DNA of 42,467 nucleotides from assembly GCA_024275635.1 (NCBI GenBank), contig JAJRYT010000108.1, forward strand, positions 1 to 42,467, in the 5' to 3' direction. The notes under the pieces are model-generated. The model ran no database searches, was not told the origin of the DNA, and was given only the letters and a program-made list of their open reading frames with translations. A program made the translations under genes and the position numbers. Source of the stretch: Chloroflexota bacterium. Lineage in GTDB: Bacteria > Chloroflexota > Anaerolineae > Promineifilales > Promineifilaceae. The first letter of the stretch is position 1. Each line of letters starts with the position of its first letter. Shown piece after piece: positions 10,239 through 17,910 of this stretch.

Positions 10239-10310
10239 TTGCGTCTCTCGTGTGTCAAAATGATGTTACCATCATATCATAAGCAAGTATTGACTTACAA
10301 TAAAAATTCG

Positions 10311-10337
10311 CTAACATTATAGTTAGTGGACGCTAAC
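10311..10337. promoter_or_regulatory. Overlapping operator palindromes between tetR and SfLAP genes
   Basis: CTAAC-attata-GTTAG (10311-10326) shares its right half with GTTAG-tggacg-CTAAC (10322-10337). The direct repeat CGCTAACATTA occurs at 10309 and 10331. Each dyad is 16 bp long, the usual size of a TetR site, and sits in the divergent promoter region. It is probably the binding site of the 9660-10238 regulator. Confidence 0.65.
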
Positions 10338-10393
10338 ATTAAGTTGGCGGCCGGGTTGGTTCAAGCTGTAAGGTTGAATCTGTTCAGGAAAAA

Positions 10394-11062
10394 ATGGTAA
10401 CGATACTCACTCAATCCCTCCTTTTAGCCGCTAGTGGCCTATTGTCTATCGGCTCCATCACCCTGGTCATTTTGCTGCTGATTTCAGACCGGGGCTGGCG
10501 CAATGGGCTGGGTTATGCGCTGGGTTATTTCAGCGCCTACTCGGTGATTGGGGTCTCGGTCGTCGCTTTGGGCTACCGTGCTGCCCAAAACAGCAGCGGG
10601 GAACCGGGCCTTTTCCTGCCCATTGCGTTGCTGGTGTTGGGGACGCTGCTGCTGTGGCTGTCGCTACGGAACTGGCGCAAGCCGCCCGCGCAGAGCCGCG
10701 AGGAGCCGCGCTTTTTTAGGATTGTGGACAACATCACGCCGCTGAAGGCATTTGGCTTTGGCGCTTTGGTGACGGTGATGAATATCAAAAATCTGGCCTT
10801 ATTTTTGTCGGCGCTCTCTGTTGTCATCTTCAGCCGCCTCCCCCTCGCCGAAAAAATCGTCATCACCCTGCTGGATACGTTGGTCTTTTGTCTGTCGGTC
10901 ATCATTCCCGTCCTGATTTACGTATCCTTCCCCCGGCGCGCCAGGGATGTGCTGCTGGCTTTTCGCGGGGTGTTAGAGCGAAACGGCCGTGCCCTCGGCA
11001 TCTGGCTCCCCCTCATTTTCGGGCTGCTCTTCCTCATGAAAGGGATCACTTCATTATTATGA
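10394..11062 (+). CDS. GAP/SfLAP-family membrane protein (sulfolipid-addressing-like)
   Basis: 222 residues with six predicted membrane helices (about 5-30, 40-62, 72-92, 118-140, 150-175, 195-218) and an internal-repeat pattern of the LysE/SfLAP superfamily. The segment TPLKAFGFGALVTVMNIKNL matches the conserved KA.G.G...M.NPKN-like motif between helices 3 and 4. In mycobacteria the family helps move glycolipids such as sulfolipid-1; a similar transport role is only inferred here. A start at ATG 10394 follows AGGA. Its stop overlaps the next start (ATGA at 11059-11062), so the dikinase-like protein is translationally coupled. Confidence 0.75.
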   Translation: MVTILTQSLLLAASGLLSIGSITLVILLLISDRGWRNGLGYALGYFSAYSVIGVSVVALGYRAAQNSSGEPGLFLPIALLVLGTLLLWLSLRNWRKPPAQSREEPRFFRIVDNITPLKAFGFGALVTVMNIKNLALFLSALSVVIFSRLPLAEKIVITLLDTLVFCLSVIIPVLIYVSFPRRARDVLLAFRGVLERNGRALGIWLPLIFGLLFLMKGITSLL

Positions 11063-13722
11063 CTCAACACACAACCCTCATCCTCCCCTTCTCCCAAATC
11101 CGCGCCAAAGACCTGCCCCTGGTGGGCGGCAAAGGGGCCAACCTGGGCGAGATGACCCACGCCGGCTTCCCCATCCCTCCCGGCTTTTGCCTGACAACAA
11201 TCGCTTTCCAACAGTTCATGGCCGCCTGCCCCGACGCCGACGAGATTTACCGGCTGCTGGACGCCGTCACCCCTTCCGATGTGGAGGCAGTTCGCCGCAT
11301 CGGGCAGCAGGTGCGCCAGACCTTGTTGGCTGTGCCCGTGCCGCCGGTGGTGGCGACGGCCGTTGGCCAACAATGGCAGCAGCTCGGCACAAACCGCGCC
11401 TACGCCGTCCGTTCCAGCGCCACCGCCGAAGATTTGCCCGACGCCTCCTTTGCCGGACAGCAGGACACCTACCTCAACGTCATCGGCGAGGCAGCCCTGC
11501 TTGACGCCATCCGCCGCTGCTGGGTCTCCTTGTTCACCGACCGGGCCATTTTGTACCGCAGCCAGAACCATTTCCCCCACCGTGAAGTGCAGCTTTCCGT
11601 TGTGGTGCAGCAAATGGTCATGGCCGAGAAATCCGGCATCCTGTTTACGGCCGATCCCCTCACCGGCCACCGACACACGCTGACCATTGACGCCAGTTTC
11701 GGCCTGGGCGAAGCGCTGGTCAGCGGGCTGGTCTCGCCCGACTCCTACCGGGTGGACAAACGCGCGCAGACAATCATCGCCCGCCAGATTGCCGATAAGC
11801 AGGTCGCCATCTTCCCGGAAAAGGAGGGCGGCGTGCGGCAGGAACCGTTAGACCCGCCCCGGCGAAACGAAACCGTCCTCAGCGACGCCCAAATCCTGGC
11901 GCTGGCAGAGATGGGCGGCCGCATCGAAGCCCATTACGGCACACCGCAGGACATCGAGTGGGCCATCACTGGCGGGGAAATTTATTTGTTGCAAGCCCGC
12001 CCCATCACCTCCCTCTACCCCATTGACGGGCTGCAATCACCGGACGCCACTCTGCGCATCTACTTCAGCATTGGCCACCAGCAGAACATGACCCGCGCCA
12101 TGCCTCCCCTCAGCCTATCCAATTTCCCGCTTTTGATCCCCATCGGCCGCGGCCGCAGCCGGTTTGAGAATGCCTACATCCGCTTCAGCGGCGGTCGGCT
12201 GTTTGTGGACCTGACCACGCTCCTGCGCCATCCTCTGCTGCGCCGGGTAGCCTTTGGCGTGACATCCCAATTCGACGCCCTGGGGCCGGAGACGCTTCGA
12301 GCCGCCATGCAGCGGCCTGAATTTCAGGGAAAGCGAAGGGCGCATCTTTCGCTGCCGGCGCTTAAATTTGTGGCCGGGTTCATGCGGCAGGCGCTGTCCG
12401 CCCTGTGGCGGCAAGACCTGACCGGCTTTGTGGCGCGGACGAATGCGCTTATTGACCGATTCCTGGAGGAGACGGCCCGCCAGCTGAAGACCCATCCCGC
12501 CGGAAAGGCGCAAATCGAGGCTGTTCTGACCCAGATGGCCGCCATTTTCCCTTTTTTCATGAATTGGGTGCCGCAGGCGCTGGCCGGGGAGATGGCCAAG
12601 CGGCTGCTGACCCGGCTGGCGTGCAAGTGGCTGGAGCCGGATGAGGTGGAGGCGCTGACGCTGGGGCTGCCGGGCAATGTGGTCACGGAGATGAATCTGG
12701 CAGTTGGCGACCTGGCGGATCTGGCCCGCCAGTCGCCGCAGTTGGCAGCCTGGTTTGAGCAGTTGGGGGATGACGGCCGTTCCTGGTTGGAACAGGCCGC
12801 CCAACTGGAAGGCAGCGCCCCCTTCATGGCTGCCTGGGAAGCGTTCATCGAAAAGTACGGGGCGCGGGGGCAGGCGGAAATTGACATCATGATGCCCCGC
12901 TGGAGCGAAGAACCGCTGCCTGTGCTGCAAGTCATCGCCGGCGCGCTGCGGCAGGAAGCGGGCAGCCACCGCATCCAGCATCATAAACTGGTGCAGGCGC
13001 GGGAAGCGGCCGTCGCCAGGCTGCTGGCGACGGCGGGACGCGGGCTGTTGGGCGGGCTGCGCCGCCGCCTGTTCCGGCGGCTGGTTCACGTGGTGACAGA
13101 GGTTGGCGGGATGCGGGAACATCACAAACTGGTAGCCGTCCGCTTTTTGCAGGGGGTCAAGGAGATTTTGCTGCAAAATGCGGCCGCGCTGGCCGCCGCC
13201 GGTAAACTCGCTCGGCCAGACGACATCTGGTTTCTGACCTGGGAGGAAGCGGTGGCGATCTGGGAGGAGGATGGGGAGAGGGTGACGGCCGTCATCCCCC
13301 AGCGCCGCGCCGATCTGGCCCGGTATCAAAAACTCACCCCGCCGCTGGTCATCACCAGCGACGGCGAGACGCCGGCGGTGCAGTACCATGTGGATGACGC
13401 CCCGCCCGGCGCGCTGCTGGGCAACCCGGTCTCCCCCGGCGTGGTTGAGGGCGTCGTGCGCGTCGTGCGCGATCCAAACACGGAAACGCTCAACCCCGGC
13501 GAAATTTTGGTGGCTCCCTTCACCGATCCCGGCTGGACGCCGTTGTTCATTAACGCCGCCGGGCTGATTATGGAGGTGGGGGGCAGCCTGACGCACGGCT
13601 CGGTGGTGGCGCGGGAGTATGGCATTCCGGCCGTCGTTGGCGTGCGCGGGGCCACCAAAACGCTGCAAACCGGCCAGCGGGTGCGGGTGGATGGCAGCCG
13701 GGGGGTGATTGAAATACTCTAA
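11059..13722 (+). CDS. Rifampin phosphotransferase-like / PEP-synthase-family dikinase
   Basis: 887 residues from ATG 11059; the longer open frame upstream overlaps SfLAP and is not used. The N-terminal ATP-grasp domain (about 1-315) has GGKGANLGEM, VRSSATAEDLPDASFAGQ and the QARPI end motif of PPDK_N. A middle region (about 325-740), starting YFSIGHQQNMTRAMPPLSLS, resembles the rifampin-binding domain. The swivelling phosphohistidine domain is at the very C-terminus (about 785-887), with catalytic His near 846 in GGSLTHGSVVAREYG. There is no PEP-utilising TIM barrel after it, so the order ATP-middle-His fits RPH and not PpsA. RPH enzymes inactivate rifamycins by phosphorylation; the true substrate here is unknown. 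It is coupled to SfLAP and probably TetR controlled. Confidence 0.78.
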   Translation: MTQHTTLILPFSQIRAKDLPLVGGKGANLGEMTHAGFPIPPGFCLTTIAFQQFMAACPDADEIYRLLDAVTPSDVEAVRRIGQQVRQTLLAVPVPPVVATAVGQQWQQLGTNRAYAVRSSATAEDLPDASFAGQQDTYLNVIGEAALLDAIRRCWVSLFTDRAILYRSQNHFPHREVQLSVVVQQMVMAEKSGILFTADPLTGHRHTLTIDASFGLGEALVSGLVSPDSYRVDKRAQTIIARQIADKQVAIFPEKEGGVRQEPLDPPRRNETVLSDAQILALAEMGGRIEAHYGTPQDIEWAITGGEIYLLQARPITSLYPIDGLQSPDATLRIYFSIGHQQNMTRAMPPLSLSNFPLLIPIGRGRSRFENAYIRFSGGRLFVDLTTLLRHPLLRRVAFGVTSQFDALGPETLRAAMQRPEFQGKRRAHLSLPALKFVAGFMRQALSALWRQDLTGFVARTNALIDRFLEETARQLKTHPAGKAQIEAVLTQMAAIFPFFMNWVPQALAGEMAKRLLTRLACKWLEPDEVEALTLGLPGNVVTEMNLAVGDLADLARQSPQLAAWFEQLGDDGRSWLEQAAQLEGSAPFMAAWEAFIEKYGARGQAEIDIMMPRWSEEPLPVLQVIAGALRQEAGSHRIQHHKLVQAREAAVARLLATAGRGLLGGLRRRLFRRLVHVVTEVGGMREHHKLVAVRFLQGVKEILLQNAAALAAAGKLARPDDIWFLTWEEAVAIWEEDGERVTAVIPQRRADLARYQKLTPPLVITSDGETPAVQYHVDDAPPGALLGNPVSPGVVEGVVRVVRDPNTETLNPGEILVAPFTDPGWTPLFINAAGLIMEVGGSLTHGSVVAREYGIPAVVGVRGATKTLQTGQRVRVDGSRGVIEIL

Positions 13723-13763
13723 TTGCTAATTTAGGCCGCTGATGTGATGTTGGTGTCTGGCAA

Positions 13764-13798
13764 AATAAAAAGAGCGCCGCCATTGCGACGCTCTTTTT
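13764..13798. terminator. Bidirectional intrinsic terminator
   Basis: AAAAAGAGCG(C)CGC, loop ATT, then GCGACGCTCTTTTT: a GC-rich stem flanked by A-run and T-run, so it works in both directions. It ends the SfLAP-dikinase operon (stop at 13722) and the tRNA-Glu gene on the other strand. Confidence 0.88.
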
Positions 13799-13873
13799 GG
13801 TGCCCTCACGGAGATTCGAACTCCGGTTTTAGGCTTGAAAGGCCTACGTCCTAGTCCCCTAGACGATGAGGGC
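13798..13873 (-). tRNA. tRNA-Glu (anticodon TTC)
   Basis: On the minus strand the acceptor GCCCTCA pairs with TGAGGGC, followed by A and an encoded CCA. The D-arm is GTCTAGGGGACTAGGAC. The anticodon stem TAGGC/GCCTA encloses the loop CTTTCAA with anticodon TTC. The T-arm is CGGAG-TTCGAAT-CTCCG. All four helices fold. The gene is isolated, with its own promoter and terminator. Confidence 0.96.
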
Positions 13874-13886
13874 GATGCGGAGGGGA

Positions 13887-13914
13887 TTTTATCATTCGGT
13901 GACGTTACGGTCAA
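13887..13914 (-). promoter_or_regulatory. Putative sigma-70-type promoter of tRNA-Glu
   Basis: On the minus strand TTGACC (13909-13914) and ATAAAA (13887-13892) are separated by 16 bp, about 13 bp before the mature tRNA 5' end. Position and match are good for a stable-RNA promoter. Confidence 0.55.
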
Positions 13915-13919
13915 GGGGC

Positions 13920-14073
13920 TGTATTCTGACATTCTGACCTGTATTGGAACATCATCCAGCAGGCGCATGGTCGTGACAACGTGGCCGACAGCATCATACT
14001 CTATCTGGGTTTTATTCCCCATCAGATCGACTGTGGCATAGCGAGAGAACAGAAAAGAAAAGGGAAATATCAA
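13920..14073 (-). pseudogene. Possible YD/RHS-repeat fragment
   Basis: A minus-strand frame reads RYATVDLMGNKTQIEYDAVGH (shown in part), which resembles one YD repeat (a DxxGN...YDxxGH pattern) of RHS or wall-associated proteins. It has no start site or terminator of its own and its frame runs on into the tRNA promoter, so it would be only a remnant. It lies between tRNA-Glu and a truncated sensor kinase, a place where insertion or deletion has clearly happened. Low confidence: 50 residues are too few to be sure. Confidence 0.3.
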
Positions 14074-14087
14074 AGTATAGAATTAGT

Positions 14088-15047
14088 TCATTGCCGGACT
14101 GTTTGGTTTAATCGCGTAAGATAAAAACGGCCGTTTCGGTTCAGGGTTGGCGGCAAATCCAGGTGACAGGGAATCCCGGTGGCGGTGGCAAAACGCTCGA
14201 CTGCGTGGCCGATGGCTGCCAACGGTTCCTCGGCCGTCTGTTGGCGCAAATCGGCGATGGCGCGGCGGGCGTCGGCCAACGTAGCCCGCGCCCTGGTCTT
14301 AGTCTGGCCCGTAATCACCGCCGCCTCATCCAGTCGCCCTTTTTCCAGATGCGCTTCCAACGCTTCCAATTGCAAAATAACGCCTGCCAGCCCTTGCGCC
14401 AGCGTGTCGTGCAGTTCGCGGGCCAGGCGCTGCCGCTCCGTTTCCAAAGTGAGTGTTTCAACCTGATGGGCGTATTGGGCCAGTTGTTGGTGCGCCGTTT
14501 CCAATTCTCCCAGCAGCGTTTGGGCTTCCCACCGCGCATTCATCTGCCGGACAAACAGCAAAACGTAGACGAGAACGAACACCATCAGGATGACGGCCGT
14601 TCCCAACCAGGAGGTCACGATCGGCCAACTGCCAATCAGATACGCATTGAGGGCCATCAGCCCCAGGTAGCCCAGAACCGCCAGGAGCGACCGCCGCCAA
14701 TCTTCCAGCATCCCCGCCGTTTCGCCGGCCAGCGCCATAAACAAACTAAAACTCACGGCAATGCCCTGGCTGATCAGGCTGAGAATGATGACCAGACCGA
14801 TCTGGATGATGAGGTAAACGGGCAGGCGGCGGGGAAAGACGAAATAGGCGCTGAACCAATGCAGTACCGCGTGGACGGCCATGAGCAGCGTGAAGGGGAT
14901 CAGGCGCGCCGGTTGGCGCACCGCTGGCGAGTCAACCAGGGCGCTCCCATAAACAAAGATGATGACCAGCAGCAGCAGGTAATAAAAGGCGCGGGTTTCC
15001 TTTACTTCCTTCTGGACGGTGGGATCAAGTTTCAAAAATCGGCGCAT
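14088..15047 (-). pseudogene. NarL-type sensor histidine kinase lacking the ATPase domain
   Basis: 319 residues from the third of three consecutive ATGs (15047), placed 7 nt after GAGGA. Five to six membrane helices (about 20-155) are followed by a coiled linker and a HisKA_3 domain (about 195-265), with phospho-accepting His in RQRLARELHDTLAQG. The protein then ends about 40 residues later (LDLPPTLNRNGRFYLTRLNQ), where the HATPase_c domain with N and G boxes should follow. The tail is encoded by a stretch containing ACGGCCGT (14127-14134) and looks like non-coding sequence, so a deletion is likely. It cannot phosphorylate itself. No response regulator gene is adjacent. Confidence 0.75.
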
Positions 15048-15203
15048 CATCATTCCTCAGCCTTCATTATAACAGCCGCCGGGGGAAAATGTATTGTCCA
15101 AAAGGGAATTGTACCATTGGACAGGTACGGCCGTTCCCCATTACCCGATGCGGTCCGGTTGGTAAGGCGGTAATCTATCCTGAGTAAACTTAGTAGATCG
15201 AGA

Positions 15204-15280
15204 TTTTCGCCACGAATTACACGAATTTCACGAATGAAAACCGTCTAAATTCGTGCAATTGGTGAAATTCGTGGCGAAAA
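15204..15280. repeat. Imperfect long inverted repeat CGCCACGAATT...AATTCGTGGCG
   Basis: TTTTCGCCACGAATTaCACGAATTTCACGAAT is mirrored by ATTCGTGcAATTggTGAAATTCGTGGCGAAAA. A further partial half, GTGAAATTCGTGGCAGATTTT, follows near 15320-15340. The element fills the spacer upstream of the ABC-2 ATPase; it is a dispersed-repeat type without coding content. Confidence 0.8.
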
Positions 15281-15376
15281 AAGGAAAACCAGTGAGTATG
15301 CAATCGCCCTATCAGATTTGTGAAATTCGTGGCAGATTTTGGATTTACTGAAACTGATTACTTTTGGGAGACATGA

Positions 15377-16285
15377 ATGATGGAACCGATGATCGAAGTA
15401 CAAAATTTTAGCAAACGCTATGGCAGTTTTACGGCCGTCAACAACATCAGCTTCACCGTGCCGCGCGGCCAAATCTTCGGACTGCTCGGCCCCAACGGCG
15501 CGGGTAAAACCAGCGTCCTGGAATGTCTGTAAGGCTTGCGCGCCCCCGACAGCGGCGTCCTGCGCGTCGGCGGCGTAGACCCGGCGCGGGAACAGCGCCA
15601 ACTGCGGAACCGCATCGGCGTCCAGCTCCAATCGGCGGGAATGCCGGCGAGCATCACCCCCGACGAAGCGATGCGGCTCTTTTGCGCCTACCGTGCCGTT
15701 GCTCCACGTTATGATTTGCTGGATCGATTCGGCCTGGACAGCAAACGCAGTACCCAATTCCAGCAGTTGTCCACCGGACAGCAGCGGCGGCTGGCGCTGG
15801 CGCTGGCGGCGGCCCACGAGCCGCAGGTCTTGTTCCTGGACGAGCCGACGGCCGGATTGGATGTGGCCTCACGGGTCGAACTGCACGACTTGATGCGCGA
15901 ACTACAATCCAACGGCACAACTATCATCCTGGCCACCCACGACATGGCCGAAGCAGAAGAGATGGCTGATCAAGTGGCGATTTTATTGGGCGGTCAACTG
16001 GTTGCCATGGGCACGCCGCTAGAAATCACCGCCACCGGCGCAGGTCTGACCAAGGTGTCGGTGCATACCCGTGAGACGACGCTGCTAACTAATCACCATA
16101 CTTTCCCGGCCGTCAGCCAACGGCTGGTGAAGGAAGATTATGTTGTCTTCTTCAGCGCCGACATTGGCCCGACGGTGGCCGCGTTGATTGAATACGTGTC
16201 AGCTAACGGCGATGAATTATTGGATTTACGGGTGGAACGGCCGTCGCTCGAAGACCGATTCCTGGAATTAACGACAAAGAATTAA
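15377..16285 (+). pseudogene. ABC-2 exporter ATPase (second system), interrupted by in-frame TAA
   Basis: Start ATG 15377 lies 6 nt after GGGAG. The frame carries Walker [10 protein letters not shown], signature LSTGQQRRLALAL, Walker B VLFLDEPTAGLD, the H-loop ATHDMAEAEE and a C-terminal DUF4162-like domain. A TAA at 15530-15532 splits [16 protein letters not shown] from GLRAPDSG; relatives read LEcLEGLR.P.SG, so GAA to TAA accounts for it. Translation would stop 14 residues after Walker A. An in-frame TTG at 15536 is a possible restart, but the product would lack the ATP-binding loop. The permease gene follows after 81 bp. Confidence 0.85.
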
Positions 16286-16348
16286 CCGCAGAGACGCAGA
16301 GAACGCGGAGAAAAAATTAAAGCGCTGCGCCCTCCGCGCCTCTGCGGT
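16284..16348. repeat. Inverted repeat ACCGCAGAG...CTCTGCGGT
   Basis: ACCGCAGAGacGCAGAGAACGCGGAG is mirrored by CTCCGCGCCTCTGCGGT between the ATPase and permease genes. It is a common dispersed-repeat type in environmental genomes. It may reduce readthrough within this operon. Confidence 0.8.
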
Positions 16349-16366
16349 GAAAAATGGAGGTTTATC

Positions 16367-17113
16367 ATGCAAGCATTTGCCGCTCATTTTATATTTGAAC
16401 TGCGGGTCGGTATCCGCAACAAGAGTCTGTTGTTCATGAACTACCTGTTCCCGTTGAGCTTTTACCTGATGATGGGGTTCATCATGCCCGGCATCAACCC
16501 GGCGTTCCGGGAGGCGCTTGTGCCGGGGATGGTTGCCTTTGCCATCCTGGCGGCGACGCTGCTGGGTATGCCCGACCCGCTGGTCAACGCCCGCGAATCC
16601 GGCATCTTCCGCAGCTACAAAATCAACGGCGTTCCGGCCGTATCGCTCATCTTCATGCCCGCCATGACTACCATCATGCATCTGGCCGTTGTCACCGGCA
16701 TCATCGTCGCCACCGCGCCGCTCCTGTTCGACGCGCCGCTGCCGACCCATTGGGGCTACTTCGGCCTCATCACGCTGCTGCTGGCCTACGCCTGTGCCGG
16801 GCTGGCCGTCCTCATCGGCGTCGTCGCCCCCAACTCGCGGATGACGGTGTTGTACGCCCAGGCGCTGTTTCTGCCCTCGATGCTGATCGGCGGGGTGATG
16901 CTGCCCTACGCCATGCTGCCGGAAACGGCCGCCATCTTTGCCCAATTCCTGCCTGTCACCCACGCCATGAATGCGTTCAACGGGTTAGCGATGGGCGGCG
17001 CGGCCGATTTCAGCCCGGTCTGGTCGCTCATCGCTTTGTTTGTCGTCGGTCAACTGGCGTTTGGGCTGGCGTGGTATCTGTTTAGTTGGGACGGCCGTCA
17101 CACAGAACAATGA
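16367..17113 (+). CDS. ABC-2 type transporter permease
   Basis: 248 residues with six hydrophobic segments (about 22-42, 48-72, 100-125, 135-160, 170-190, 220-242). ARESGIFRSYKINGVP is the cytoplasmic loop and LPVTHAMNAFNGLAMGG the conserved C-terminal motif of the ABC2_membrane family. GGAGG lies 7 nt before ATG 16367. It pairs with the interrupted ATPase at 15377-16285, and as a single permease would act as a homodimer. The substrate is unknown. If the ATPase is truly broken, this permease is an orphan. Confidence 0.88.
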   Translation: MQAFAAHFIFELRVGIRNKSLLFMNYLFPLSFYLMMGFIMPGINPAFREALVPGMVAFAILAATLLGMPDPLVNARESGIFRSYKINGVPAVSLIFMPAMTTIMHLAVVTGIIVATAPLLFDAPLPTHWGYFGLITLLLAYACAGLAVLIGVVAPNSRMTVLYAQALFLPSMLIGGVMLPYAMLPETAAIFAQFLPVTHAMNAFNGLAMGGAADFSPVWSLIALFVVGQLAFGLAWYLFSWDGRHTEQ

Positions 17114-17195
17114 AACCCTACGCCCTGCTTTACGTATAAATAGGCGAAGTCCTATCATATTCCCCAACCGTATACTTCCTTTGTCGGCGTAACTG

Positions 17196-17225
17196 TTGCG
17201 TTAGCAGATAGGCAGCTAGTATAAT
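17196..17225 (+). promoter_or_regulatory. Putative promoter of the NfeD-flotillin operon
   Basis: TTGCGT (17196-17201) and a perfect TATAAT (17220-17225) are separated by 18 bp, about 50 bp upstream of the NfeD start. Confidence 0.55.
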
Positions 17226-17274
17226 TTGATGGTATCTCCTGGTACATTTTCTTCCCAACTAAAAAGGAGTCCCT

Positions 17275-17844
17275 ATGTTTCGGGAATTTCTGGCTTCTGG
17301 TACGCTTAACCTTATTTACGCTGGTGTGGTTTTAACCAGCTTTGTCTTTGCCGTTATCGTCTTGTTTGGCGCCGAAGTTGGCGATATCCTTGACTTCGAT
17401 TTTGACCTGGGTGTACACGCCGATGCCGGGTTTGATTTCATCAGTGTCAGTCCCTTTGGTTTAGCCATGTTTGGCGCAACCTTTGGTATGACTGGTCTCA
17501 TTACCCGCCTCTGGCTAAACATGGAAGCAATCCCCAGTATTTTATGGGCGGTAGGGATCGGCCTTTTGGTTGGCGGCGCGGCCCAGGCATTATTCATTTA
17601 TGTCCTATCTCCCAGTAAATCCAGTCACTTTAATCTGGCTGATGATGCGATTGGCCGTGAGGTTGAGGTTATCATCACCATTCCAGACGGTGGACTGGGC
17701 CAGGTAGCTTTTGATAATGTGAGTGGTCGGGTGACGTTGGGGGCGCGTTCCGCCAGGGGCAAGCGAATCAGGCGGGGCGAGTTTGTGCAGATCGAAAGAA
17801 TTACAGGCCGTGTCGCTGTGGTACGGCGGATTAAAACAGAGTAA
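17275..17844 (+). CDS. NfeD-like membrane protein with OB-fold C-terminus
   Basis: 189 residues. Three hydrophobic segments (about 10-32, 58-80, 85-110) are followed by a soluble beta domain (about 120-189) with DDAIGREVEVIITIPDGGLG and RGEFVQIERITGRVAVVRR, typical of the NfeD OB fold. AGGAG precedes ATG 17275. Short NfeD proteins are encoded next to flotillin/stomatin genes (compare YuaF-FloT) and partner them in membrane microdomains. The flotillin gene follows after 66 bp, which supports this role. There is no serine protease domain, so it is the short NfeD type. Confidence 0.85.
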   Translation: MFREFLASGTLNLIYAGVVLTSFVFAVIVLFGAEVGDILDFDFDLGVHADAGFDFISVSPFGLAMFGATFGMTGLITRLWLNMEAIPSILWAVGIGLLVGGAAQALFIYVLSPSKSSHFNLADDAIGREVEVIITIPDGGLGQVAFDNVSGRVTLGARSARGKRIRRGEFVQIERITGRVAVVRRIKTE

Positions 17845-17910
17845 TGTTTATTTATGGTGACGGCCGTCTCTTGGGACGCTGTCACCCATTTTGTTTAGGA
17901 GGATACCCCC

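Noticed and set aside
12115..13668. 517-codon open frame on the minus strand inside the RPH-like gene
   Set aside because: It mirrors the GC-rich dikinase gene; the composition (Arg, His, Gln, Pro rich) and lack of a ribosome site or homology mark it as a shadow.
14163..15173. 336-codon plus-strand frame over the sensor kinase
   Set aside because: Antisense to clear membrane helices and HisKA; polar Gln/His-rich translation with no family resemblance.
15204..16348. Possible CRISPR-like repeats (CGAATT and GCAGAG runs)
   Set aside because: They are inverted, not regularly spaced direct repeats with unique spacers, and no cas genes are present.
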